Part shown: positions 32,134-38,662 of the stretch, in pieces | How positions within the stretch are numbered: the first letter of the stretch is position 1 | How the letters are laid out: each line of letters opens with the position of its first letter | Assembly: GCA_934089275.1 (NCBI GenBank) | Contig: CAKOJJ010000013.1 | Location: forward strand, 1 to 38,662 | From: an uncultured Bacilli bacterium | GTDB taxonomy: Bacteria; Bacillota_I; Bacilli_A; RF39; UBA660 | Reading direction: 5' to 3' | Length of the DNA: 38,662 nucleotides | Translations under genes and position numbers: made by a program | Notes under the pieces: model-generated | What the model saw: only the letters and a program-made list of their open reading frames with translations | What the model was told of the DNA's origin: nothing | The model's database searches: none

Positions 32134-33081
32134 TTACTTTTTTCTTTTTTTAATAATAGTTTTTATTAAAAACGCAAATACAATTATTAATAATACTCCA
32201 ACTACTAATACCAATAATATTAAAACTTTATCATTTTTCTTTTTTACTATTATAATATTTTTTTCTTCAAATTCTTTTCTATTAATATGAACGATATATT
32301 CGCGTGTTTTATCACTTTCTGATATTACATTTACTTTGAAGTCATTTACCCCAACTATTAAAGGAAATTCTCCAATTCCAGTAACTACCGAAGATTTATC
32401 CGCAGGTAAAGCTTCTATATTAACTCTATCAATATTATTTTCAACTTCAAGTGTATATTCTAAAACATCTTTATCAAAATTTATTGTTCCAACATTTACA
32501 CTTAAACTATTTAAATAATTATCATCTGATTTCATTTTTGTTGTTGTAGTTGTAGTAGCAATTGTAGTTTTTTTAACTGTGGTAGTTTTAGGAACATTAT
32601 CCAAATAAATATAACCGATTACATCTTCACTTGCATCAAACTTGCAAGCAGTTAGTTTAGCATTTTGTTTACAAGCTTTATCTGTTTCTTCAGAAACTGA
32701 TGCTTCCATACAAGCAATATAATCCTTATCACTTTCGTCTATACATTTAGAATCTGAATCCCAAACAAAAACATCATTTCCATTAACTCGTTCAACATAA
32801 CCAACATGTCCATATGAAGTAATGTTCCAAACAATGATAGAATTTTTCTTAGGAGTTTTACCTACTGAGTATCCAGCTTTTTCAGCTGATGTATACCAAG
32901 TTTTCGCATTTCCCCAAGCAGGTAAAGATAAACCTGTTTTTTCGTTAACTTTTTTCCATGTATACCAAGTACAATTTACTCCATAAGGACCTTTTGAACT
33001 ATATGGATTACTTGCAGCATAAACACTCGGACCTAAACAAAATAATAAACTAAAAAATAACACCATAATTTTTCTATTCAT
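32134..33081 (-). CDS. CHAP-domain peptidoglycan hydrolase with Thr-rich linker and cadherin-like domain
   Basis: A 315-residue surface protein. Signal peptide 1-22 (VYA), then a CHAP domain with catalytic-type Cys37 in GVNCTWYTW and His92 in YGHVGYVE. CHAP enzymes cut peptide cross-links or the amide bond of peptidoglycan. Four further cysteines (113, 124, 137, 146) may make disulfides. A Thr/Lys-rich linker (about 165-182) is followed by a cadherin-like beta-sandwich (about 188-272, opening LNSLSVNVGTINFD), a transmembrane helix (about 285-308) and a basic tail. The enzyme is thus held at the membrane facing the wall. It starts 6 bases after the peptidase gene with a weak ribosome site, so translation may be coupled. 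Confidence 0.88.
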   Translation of the reverse strand: MNRKIMVLFFSLLFCLGPSVYAASNPYSSKGPYGVNCTWYTWKKVNEKTGLSLPAWGNAKTWYTSAEKAGYSVGKTPKKNSIIVWNITSYGHVGYVERVNGNDVFVWDSDSKCIDESDKDYIACMEASVSEETDKACKQNAKLTACKFDASEDVIGYIYLDNVPKTTTVKKTTIATTTTTTKMKSDDNYLNSLSVNVGTINFDKDVLEYTLEVENNIDRVNIEALPADKSSVVTGIGEFPLIVGVNDFKVNVISESDKTREYIVHINRKEFEEKNIIIVKKKNDKVLILLVLVVGVLLIIVFAFLIKTIIKKRKK

Positions 33082-33087
33082 GATATA

Positions 33088-33831
33088 TCACTTACCCATT
33101 TCTATATTATATAATTTAGCATAGTATTCATTCATAGTATCTAAAATATCAACACCAATTTTTCTTATTTCATTATTATCAAACATTAGAGTAAACACAT
33201 AATCTTCACCATACACATCAACTAAATATTTGATTGCTAAAACAGATGCAACATACCCCTCAAATGCTCCTTCTCTTTTAAAAATAATATCATTTGGAAC
33301 TTCACTATTTCCATTTATTTTTTCATTAAAATTATCAAAATAACAACTATTGTTTCTATAAAAATTGAAAAGAGAACGCCAGTCTTCATCATTATAGTAT
33401 GCAACTTCACCAGAAAGATATTGAGCTAAACCTTCATCAATCCAAGTTATACGATCATCTCCATAATAATAATGACGATAAAAATTATGAAAACATTCAT
33501 GAGCAACACAACTTATCTTTTTATAAAATAGTTTTGTCCCAAATAAAGGAACTTTATCAATACAAAGAAAACTTGCATTTTCACTTTCTTTAAACCAACC
33601 TCTAGAATATTCAGGTATTGATTCAATATTTCTTTGTTTACATGCATCTTTTCTAAACTCATCTAAATTACTAAATATAACAACTTTTGATTTAATCAAT
33701 TTATCTTTTTTAAACAAACGTCTAAATAATTCAAACTTTTCTAAAGTATTTTCAATAATTGGTTTAGAAATAATTTCAATTGATTCATCTATATAAAATT
33801 CAAATTCATCATTTTCATACACTTTTTTCAT
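33088..33831 (-). CDS. Putative zinc metallopeptidase (HExxH gluzincin type)
   Basis: A 247-residue protein with no signal peptide. VAHECFHNFYRHYYYGDD near residues 115-132 is an HExxH zinc motif, and WIDEGLAQYLSGE about 20 residues later supplies the third ligand Glu. This is the gluzincin arrangement of peptidase MA-like proteins. Substrate is unknown. The ATG has GGGAG upstream. It precedes the CHAP gene by 6 bases, so the two form an operon, although one is cytoplasmic by sequence and the other is exported. Confidence 0.8.
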   Translation of the reverse strand: MKKVYENDEFEFYIDESIEIISKPIIENTLEKFELFRRLFKKDKLIKSKVVIFSNLDEFRKDACKQRNIESIPEYSRGWFKESENASFLCIDKVPLFGTKLFYKKISCVAHECFHNFYRHYYYGDDRITWIDEGLAQYLSGEVAYYNDEDWRSLFNFYRNNSCYFDNFNEKINGNSEVPNDIIFKREGAFEGYVASVLAIKYLVDVYGEDYVFTLMFDNNEIRKIGVDILDTMNEYYAKLYNIEMGK

Positions 33832-33850
33832 AATTACTCCCTCAATCTAA

Positions 33851-33999
33851 TTAATAATGTGTTCTAATTTCATAAACAACAATCTCAAAAATTTTTAAAG
33901 TATTTCCTCTATTAACCTCAAAAGAGTCATATAATTCCTTTATACCATTTTTTCTTCATACCAATAATCTTTCAATTTAGGCACATACAACTTTAACAT
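33851..33999 (-). pseudogene. GNAT acetyltransferase remnant with internal deletion
   Basis: An ATG at 33999 behind GGAGTGATG opens MLKLYVPKLKDYWYEEKM then stops. In another frame, directly after, GIKELYDSFEVNRGNTLKIF resembles the C terminus of a GNAT-like acetyltransferase and ends at 33851. About 18 N-terminal and 30 C-terminal residues remain, with the acetyl-CoA-binding core missing, so I read this as a gene collapsed by deletion. The N- and C-terminal assignments are from memory of family sequences and are not proved. Confidence 0.5.
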
Positions 34000-34018
34000 A
34001 ATTATCATCACTCCATTA

Positions 34019-34477
34019 TTAGTTTAACTCACCTAATTTTATTTTACTATTGACATGTTTCATATAATATCTATCCTCTGTTTCATTTAATATTTCAAAA
34101 TTCAATTTTTTGTATAATGATATTGCATTAATATTATTTTTATATACCCATAAACATACAGTCGAATTAACTTTTAAAATATCTTTTATAATTAATGTAC
34201 CAATGCCTTGGTTTCTATATTTTTCATCTAAATATATTTCATCTAGAAAAGTATCATCATCTTTTTTAGTAACTAATAAACATCCTATTTTTTTATTATC
34301 GCTTTTTACTATTTTATAATTAAAAATTTCAATAGGTATATTATTTTCTACATACACATTAATTTTTAACACTTCTTCTTTTGGTAAATTATTGGCATAA
34401 TTAAATATGCTATAAAGTTTAGCCTTTTTTACATATTCAATATCTTCTTTTGTTGCATTTACCAACTCATATTTCAT
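34019..34477 (-). CDS. GNAT-family N-acetyltransferase
   Basis: A 152-residue GNAT protein. DEIYLDEKYRNQGIGTLIIKDIL near residues 82-104 holds the acetyl-CoA motif (Q/RxxGxG/A), and VYKNNINAISLYKKLNFEIL matches the C-terminal motif. Members acetylate amines of small molecules, peptides or antibiotics; the substrate is not predictable here. GGAGAG precedes the start. It lies 20 bases after the GNAT remnant region on the same strand, a possible old duplication or replacement. Confidence 0.88.
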   Translation of the reverse strand: MKYELVNATKEDIEYVKKAKLYSIFNYANNLPKEEVLKINVYVENNIPIEIFNYKIVKSDNKKIGCLLVTKKDDDTFLDEIYLDEKYRNQGIGTLIIKDILKVNSTVCLWVYKNNINAISLYKKLNFEILNETEDRYYMKHVNSKIKLGELN

Positions 34478-34600
34478 TCAATTCTCTCCTTTATATTTTA
34501 TTGTATATAAGAAAATATTCCTTTTCATTTCACAAATTTTTAGCAAAAATCTACTCTTTAACAAGCAAATTTAATCAATTATTATTAATCTCTAATATTT

Positions 34601-35338
34601 CTACTTATCATTTTCTAATACAAAATCAGTAATATTCCAATCTTTTATTACGAATTTGTACAACTCATCTATTTTATCTATAGAAATTGTATCAATACAT
34701 TCAAGTACCAATCTTTTAAACTCTTCTGAAGGTTCATTTTTTAAATTATACTTTCTAGCATATTCCTTATTTCTTAATATCTGTTCAAGTTTAGATATTG
34801 GAACACTTGCAATATTATTACTATAATAATAACAATCAATCAAATTTTGCAATAAAACAAAATAATTTAAATTATATGATTCATTATTTTTAACTTTATC
34901 TTTTAATTCATCATAAGCATCCCAACAAGCATATTTTTGACATTTAACTTTTGTTTCATCTGGAGTTGGAAATTCCCTGTTGTAATATGATAAAGCTTCT
35001 TTTTGTAAATCTTCCATTATATTACCTTTAGAAAAAATTATCTTACCATTACCTATTAAATTTGACGTGGATAATCTATGCCTATTATTATAATCGTCTT
35101 CCATATATTTTTTTAATTCAGAAATAGGATTTATAAAGTATTCAATCATAATATCATCAATTATAACATTACCCCTTTTTTTATAATTATCATTAGTTGT
35201 AATAATACTAATATCAATATCAGAGTTTTCTGTATAATTACCAGTTGCATAACTTCCACCTAAAATAGCTCCTAAGATTGAATTGTCATCAACATATTCT
35301 TTCAAAAATTCATTTAATACTTTTTCCCATTTTTCCAT
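34601..35338 (-). CDS. Nucleotidyltransferase-domain protein
   Basis: A 245-residue protein of the polymerase-beta-like nucleotidyltransferase superfamily. GGSYATGNYTENSDIDISII near residues 27-46 has the GS and DxD metal motif. MIEYFINPISELKK follows, and the C-terminal half is helical. The layout resembles aminoglycoside-type nucleotidyltransferases and similar solo proteins. The substrate is unknown, and an antibiotic-modifying role is only one option. The ATG has AGGAAG upstream. A TATAAT is about 35 bases upstream. It sits in the accessory part of the window. Confidence 0.82.
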   Translation of the reverse strand: MEKWEKVLNEFLKEYVDDNSILGAILGGSYATGNYTENSDIDISIITTNDNYKKRGNVIIDDIMIEYFINPISELKKYMEDDYNNRHRLSTSNLIGNGKIIFSKGNIMEDLQKEALSYYNREFPTPDETKVKCQKYACWDAYDELKDKVKNNESYNLNYFVLLQNLIDCYYYSNNIASVPISKLEQILRNKEYARKYNLKNEPSEEFKRLVLECIDTISIDKIDELYKFVIKDWNITDFVLENDK

Positions 35339-35420
35339 ATTCTACCATCTTCCTAGCATATATACATTATACATAAAATGTCTTTGAATTACATATAATT
35401 AACGTAATTAAATAATATTT

Positions 35421-36260
35421 TTAATCATTACCAATTTGTTTAATATTTTTATTGTTATAACTACTTACTATTTTTTTACCAGTTTCTTTTTCTATTTGTT
35501 CTTTAGCGGTTTTTGCAACATTACCGCCTTTTACTATAGAATCTTTAACACTATTGTATCCCAACTCATTTGAATTTTTAGATATTTCCGTAGATGAAAC
35601 TTCAGCTAACATATTAAGAACCAATTCCATATTAGTCATATTTTCTCTTAAATTTTCTTTCTTTAAATTTTTTAGTTCTTTATATTCTTTTACAGAATAT
35701 CCGCTCCATATTTTAGTTAAGATACTAGTTAATGTTGCAAAATCCTTACTATTTTCTATGCCTTTATTTTTTAATTCATCAGTGAATTCTTTTCTAGCAT
35801 CTATAGATTTTAATCTTTGATTTATCCATTCATCAGAATAACCTTTTTTTCTATAGCTTTCAAGAGCACGATTAATAGTAATTTCAGGATCATATTCCTC
35901 ATCAATTCTTTCTTTACCAAGTCGTGCAAGCCAGAGTTTTATTGGTTCAGCTTTTTTTGAAGGTATAGATTCAATAAGTCTAAACATTCCCTCAATATCT
36001 ACAACATCAGTCATACGATTTTTTCCATCTTTAGACATTAATTTCAACTGGTTACAATTTGTAACCGTTTCATTTCCCTCTTTTTTTAGTCTGTTTTTTA
36101 AAACTTTCCAATAATTTCTAGCTGTTTGATATTCATTATCAGTTAAAACAGAAACTATATCAACAACACTAATATAAAATTTTTCTTCATCACTATTCCA
36201 AATAGTTCTTATTTGTTTATTTTCAAAAACTTTTTCTACAACTTTTAATTCATTACTCAC
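35421..36260 (-). CDS. Bro-N domain protein (phage antirepressor-like)
   Basis: A 279-residue protein with an N-terminal Bro-N domain: NSDEEKFYISVVDIVSVLTD and ARNYWKVLKNRLKKEG, then MTDVVDIEGMFRLIESIPSKKAEPIKLWLARLG. The C-terminal half (about 120-279) is helical. Bro-N proteins occur in prophages and in mobile regions, where they bind DNA or act as antirepressors. No other phage genes are here. Its start overlaps the methyltransferase end by 8 bases, so they are expressed together. It is clearly acquired or exchangeable gene content, but its present role is unknown. Confidence 0.85.
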   Translation of the reverse strand: MSNELKVVEKVFENKQIRTIWNSDEEKFYISVVDIVSVLTDNEYQTARNYWKVLKNRLKKEGNETVTNCNQLKLMSKDGKNRMTDVVDIEGMFRLIESIPSKKAEPIKLWLARLGKERIDEEYDPEITINRALESYRKKGYSDEWINQRLKSIDARKEFTDELKNKGIENSKDFATLTSILTKIWSGYSVKEYKELKNLKKENLRENMTNMELVLNMLAEVSSTEISKNSNELGYNSVKDSIVKGGNVAKTAKEQIEKETGKKIVSSYNNKNIKQIGND

Positions 36261-36903
36261 CCAAATCCCTCTTTTCTACTTTTATTGCATATAGCACCTT
36301 AGGTTTAGAATATTCTTCTTCATCCCTGGTCATTTGTGTTTCCTTTGCTTCTACCTCACCTATAATACTAAAATATTTGTTTACATCTTCTAAATCAAAA
36401 AATCTTTTAGTATAAGCCCCTTCAAAGTAAAAATTATTTTCTAATTTTTCTCCTTGACCAGCGCCAAAATTAAAATCATTTACCGAAGCAACTCTTGCTA
36501 ACAAAACACCACCATCTTTTAAAATTCTTTTGATTTCTTCCAATATATGTATAGTTGTTTCATTATTAAAATAATGTAATGATAAATCAGCAATTATTAA
36601 TGCATACTTTTTATCAGCAAAGGGAAATTTCTTCATCATATCTAGATATAATGTTTTGCTATTGGGAATATTATTTTCAATACTCTTTAATGCTTCAACT
36701 GAAAAATCACAGGATAAAACATTATAACCTCTTTCCAATAAATATAAAGTATCCGCTCCTATTCCACAACCTAAGTCTAGTATTTCATTATCTTTATTTT
36801 CTTGTAAAATATCCTTATACTCATCTAACCACAAATCATAAACAGGTACACTACTACGTCTTTTAGACCAGTTATCCCACATTTTTACAAATCCATCGTT
36901 CAT
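36253..36903 (-). CDS. Class I SAM-dependent methyltransferase
   Basis: A 216-residue methyltransferase. EILDLGCGIGADTLYLLERG near residue 42 is motif I, followed by VLSCDFSVEAL (motif II region), the motif for AdoMet contact ALIIADLSLHYF near 110 and LKDGGVLLARV near 135. Substrate could be a small molecule or a protein; no target-recognition domain suggests DNA. AGGAAAGATGG lies upstream of the ATG. An extended -10 promoter lies about 95 bases upstream. It is followed with an 8-base overlap by the Bro-N gene. Confidence 0.88.
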   Translation of the reverse strand: MNDGFVKMWDNWSKRRSSVPVYDLWLDEYKDILQENKDNEILDLGCGIGADTLYLLERGYNVLSCDFSVEALKSIENNIPNSKTLYLDMMKKFPFADKKYALIIADLSLHYFNNETTIHILEEIKRILKDGGVLLARVASVNDFNFGAGQGEKLENNFYFEGAYTKRFFDLEDVNKYFSIIGEVEAKETQMTRDEEEYSKPKVLYAIKVEKRDLGE

Positions 36904-36996
36904 TTAGCTACCATCTTTCCTCTATAAAAATTATCGCCTATTTTAGTTGTATTACTTGGTATTATATGAAACTAATAAATAACTTTCAATATATTC

Positions 36997-37005
36997 ATTA
37001 TACCA
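36997..37005 (-). promoter_or_regulatory. Extended -10 promoter of the methyltransferase/Bro-N pair
   Basis: Minus strand TGGTATAAT has the TGn extension and a perfect -10 (37002-36997). The -35 is poor, as often tolerated with extended -10 promoters. Confidence 0.55.
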
Positions 37006-37055
37006 TATCACTAATTCTTTTTAATAATTCTTAAACATATTTTCCTCCTTATAAA

Positions 37056-37090
37056 ATAAAAAAGAGATATACCTAATAAATGTATATCTC
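37056..37090 (-). terminator. Terminator downstream of the zinc-ribbon gene or of a small RNA
   Basis: GAGATATAC (37090-37082) pairs with GTATATCTC (37072-37064) over 9 bases around a 9-base loop, followed by a T-rich tract on the minus strand. It lies about 140 bases after the stop of the zinc-ribbon gene. Confidence 0.8.
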
Positions 37091-37227
37091 CGCATGCATG
37101 CATATAAGATTAGTTGCTTTATCTTATAAACTCTAGTCGATCAAATTGTCATATTAACACTTAGCAACTTAATTAATACATATAAATCATATCAAAATAG
37201 CGGTTATATAACAAGACAAATTGTAAT

Positions 37228-37833
37228 CTATTTTATATAAGTGATGTTTAATTTTTCATTAACTCCACCATTATTTGAATAAAAATTTGGATTTAATGTA
37301 TCTTTACCAACATTTTTACAACTTATTTGTTCTAAAACATTTTCCTTTTGTAATTTAAAACATAAAATAATACATTGACCAGTTTCGTCAAGAAATGTAA
37401 TGCCTACTTTATCATTATATAATTCACTTAAAAGTACTGTTGGAACATTTTTAGTGTCACGACCAATACCTCCTACGTTCTCTTTTTTTATAGTCATTTT
37501 TTGGTCTAATATTATTTTAGTTTTTACCTTTAATGTTTCATTAATCTCCCTTATGTAATATTGTTCTATATCACCTTTTAATTCCCACTCTCCTGCATAT
37601 TGATCTCTTACTTTACTATTTTGGTCTTTTACTTTATCATTTTCATGTTTTGCAATGCGATTTTTAATCATTGATATTAACAATATTATTGCAATAAATA
37701 TAATAATACCTAAAAACACAATACCCAATTGCTTTAATAATGATTCCTTTTTGATTCTATACCCACAATTGGGGCATATTTCCGCCTTTTTAAATAATTC
37801 TTTACCACATTCTTTACATTTTATTGTTTCCAT
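37228..37833 (-). CDS. Membrane protein with N-terminal zinc ribbon
   Basis: A 201-residue protein opening METIKCKECGKELFKKA, with two CxxC pairs (CKEC and CPNC) making a zinc ribbon in residues 6-23, then a transmembrane helix (about 37-58) and a C-terminal domain (about 85-201) rich in strands, probably outside. Such zinc-ribbon plus membrane-helix proteins are common and poorly characterised. The start at 37833 is set by AGGAGATTT. The 24-base upstream frame extension is less likely. No neighbour gives a hint of its function. Confidence 0.7.
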   Translation of the reverse strand: METIKCKECGKELFKKAEICPNCGYRIKKESLLKQLGIVFLGIIIFIAIILLISMIKNRIAKHENDKVKDQNSKVRDQYAGEWELKGDIEQYYIREINETLKVKTKIILDQKMTIKKENVGGIGRDTKNVPTVLLSELYNDKVGITFLDETGQCIILCFKLQKENVLEQISCKNVGKDTLNPNFYSNNGGVNEKLNITYIK

Positions 37834-37907
37834 AACTAAATCTCCTATACAAATCACTATATATGTTAGTATTTATCATCTTGTAATATATACTTACATT
37901 TTACCAT

Positions 37908-37934
37908 CAAAAAAGCAAATATCCTACGATATTT
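37908..37934 (-). terminator. Terminator of the 166-residue gene
   Basis: Minus-strand AAATATC (37934-37928) pairs with GATATTT (37923-37917) around GTAG, followed by GC and six T. It is about 90 bases after the stop at 38026. Confidence 0.65.
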
Positions 37935-38025
37935 CCTCATTTTATTTACTCTTTTAATCTTTTTCTGGTAGTCTCATAAGATACATTAAATACATAAGAA
38001 TAATTATTATCCATTCCTTATCTTA

Positions 38026-38526
38026 TTAAAAATCTATTGAAACATTATCCTTAACATCCCAATAAAACAATTCTACTTTTCCTTTAAATTCTTCTAATTC
38101 ATCTTGAAATTCCTTTGGTAATTTTTTTATATCATATTTATAATCATAATTTTTATCAATTTTTGTTGCTGATAATCTACTACTTAACCATCTTTTATTA
38201 CTATTTATGATTATTACACATTTATTATTTTGTAGTATATCTGTTAAATCTTCACACAATCCATCATAATCCCAATCTACACCAAAATAATGTGTATGCC
38301 ACTTATAATAAGACAGAGTAAATTCACCATTATTTTCCAAGTCTATATATATTGGATATTCGGAGTAAGGGTTAGGTATTTTGATACATAGATCGTTTTC
38401 ATTCAAATATTTATACTCTTTACTAGAATTTGAAGTATACATCTCATATTGACAATTTAATTTTTCTAACAGCATGCATATTTCTTGCTTCTTATCAATT
38501 GGATTTATTTCAACAACATTTTCCAT
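38026..38526 (-). CDS. Unrecognised small cytoplasmic protein
   Basis: A 166-residue acidic protein with no signal or membrane segment. Aromatic-rich strands such as NGEFTLSYYKWHTHYFG and VELFYWDVKDNV suggest an alpha/beta domain, perhaps of the kind found in immunity-type proteins. I cannot name a family. The start has AAAGGAGAT at a good distance. It has a terminator 90 bases after its stop and is the last complete gene on the right. Confidence 0.6.
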   Translation of the reverse strand: MENVVEINPIDKKQEICMLLEKLNCQYEMYTSNSSKEYKYLNENDLCIKIPNPYSEYPIYIDLENNGEFTLSYYKWHTHYFGVDWDYDGLCEDLTDILQNNKCVIIINSNKRWLSSRLSATKIDKNYDYKYDIKKLPKEFQDELEEFKGKVELFYWDVKDNVSIDF

Positions 38527-38562
38527 TCTTTATCTCCTTTATAATTTACTATTATTCTAGTT

Positions 38563-38662
38563 TTAACAAGCAAACACATTCAACATGCCGTGTTCGTTAA
38601 TTATGAATAGTTGCTTTTTATATGTTTGGGTATAACTGACTATGTTCTGACATACAAACTGA
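38563..38662 (-). CDS. Possible C-terminal end of a gene running off the right edge
   Basis: On the minus strand a frame is open from the window edge to TAA at 38565-38563, encoding about 33 residues ending INEHGMLNVFAC. No start is visible. Its base composition is less AT-rich than the surroundings, but the stretch is too short to judge. It may be a chance frame. Confidence 0.25.
   Translation of the reverse strand, partial: QFVCQNIVSYTQTYKKQLFIINEHGMLNVFAC

Larger units (their letters stand above)
36904..37227. other. Intergenic region with promoter, hairpins and no clear gene
   Basis: This 324-base gap holds an extended -10 promoter for the methyltransferase gene, an intrinsic terminator at 37056-37090, and a stretch (37091-37175) with two mutually exclusive pairings. 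I see no protein gene apart from a five-codon frame (37037-37020, MFKNY) behind a strong AAGGAGG, probably a gene relic or chance. No tRNA-like cloverleaf or repeat array is visible. Confidence 0.6.

Noticed and set aside
34601..35338. Nucleotidyltransferase as the toxin of a HEPN-MNT toxin-antitoxin pair
   Set aside because: At 245 residues it is longer than MNT antitoxins, and no HEPN gene is adjacent.
35421..36903. A prophage centred on the Bro-N gene
   Set aside because: No integrase, structural, lysis or replication genes and no attachment-site repeats are visible nearby.
37091..37103. GCATGCATGCAT run as an operator or repeat
   Set aside because: It is a short self-complementary dinucleotide-like run without a second copy or a placed promoter.

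Overview
The window is AT-rich DNA from a spore-forming, low-GC Bacillota. TGA is used as a stop (ffh, the ArsR gene) and TGG as Trp, so the code is standard. Short intergenic gaps, GGTGAT- and GGAGG-type ribosome sites, an spoIIA/spoVA sporulation cluster and Thr-rich surface proteins fit an uncultured gut Bacilli lineage of the Erysipelotrichales/RF39 kind. That placement is inference. Nearly all genes lie on the minus strand; the plus-strand exceptions are rpmB, rnjA, a ZIP transporter gene and a tandem pair of small paralogues.

Layout. 1-280: end of an IS3-like element abutting ffh. 282-5196: ffh, a Thr-rich CAP-like surface protein and a short dnaE. 5260-5547: rpmB with a clean promoter and a shared bidirectional terminator. 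5529-9568: a degenerate arylsulfotransferase-like protein and two unrecognised membrane-anchored proteins. 9620-12330: spoIIAA-sigF-spoVAC-spoVAD-spoVAE behind a sigma-H-type promoter, with spoIIAB absent from its usual place. 12327-13475: an unrecognised surface protein. 13553-16199: rnjA and the ZIP gene. 16204-23588: an HD hydrolase, a heterodimeric ABC exporter, a degenerate ABC protein and a cysteine-bearing PfkB-like protein. 23613-26077: a CadC/CadA-type metal efflux operon with two operators. 26107-28673: a permease-ATPase-permease ABC operon. 28697-31225: DUF362, a rhodanese plus thioredoxin-like lipoprotein pair, and DUF4186. 31243-32123: two tandem paralogues, the first interrupted by an in-frame TAG. 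32134-33831: a CHAP hydrolase and a gluzincin-type peptidase. 33851-38662: an accessory tail with a GNAT remnant, GNAT, nucleotidyltransferase, methyltransferase plus Bro-N pair, a zinc-ribbon membrane protein and an unknown gene.

How the parts fit. The spoIIA/spoVA cluster gives forespore sigma control and the dipicolinate channel. CadC/CadA and ZIP deal with divalent metals. The rhodanese/thioredoxin lipoprotein pair suggests extracytoplasmic sulfur or thiol chemistry. CHAP, CAP-like and other anchored proteins build the cell surface. A recurring feature is that intrinsic terminator hairpins overlap the stop codon of the gene they terminate. The most notable points are the missing spoIIAB, the nonsense-interrupted paralogue, the cysteine-bearing PfkB-like protein beside a degenerate ABC protein, and an unexplained structured intergenic region near 37.1 kb.
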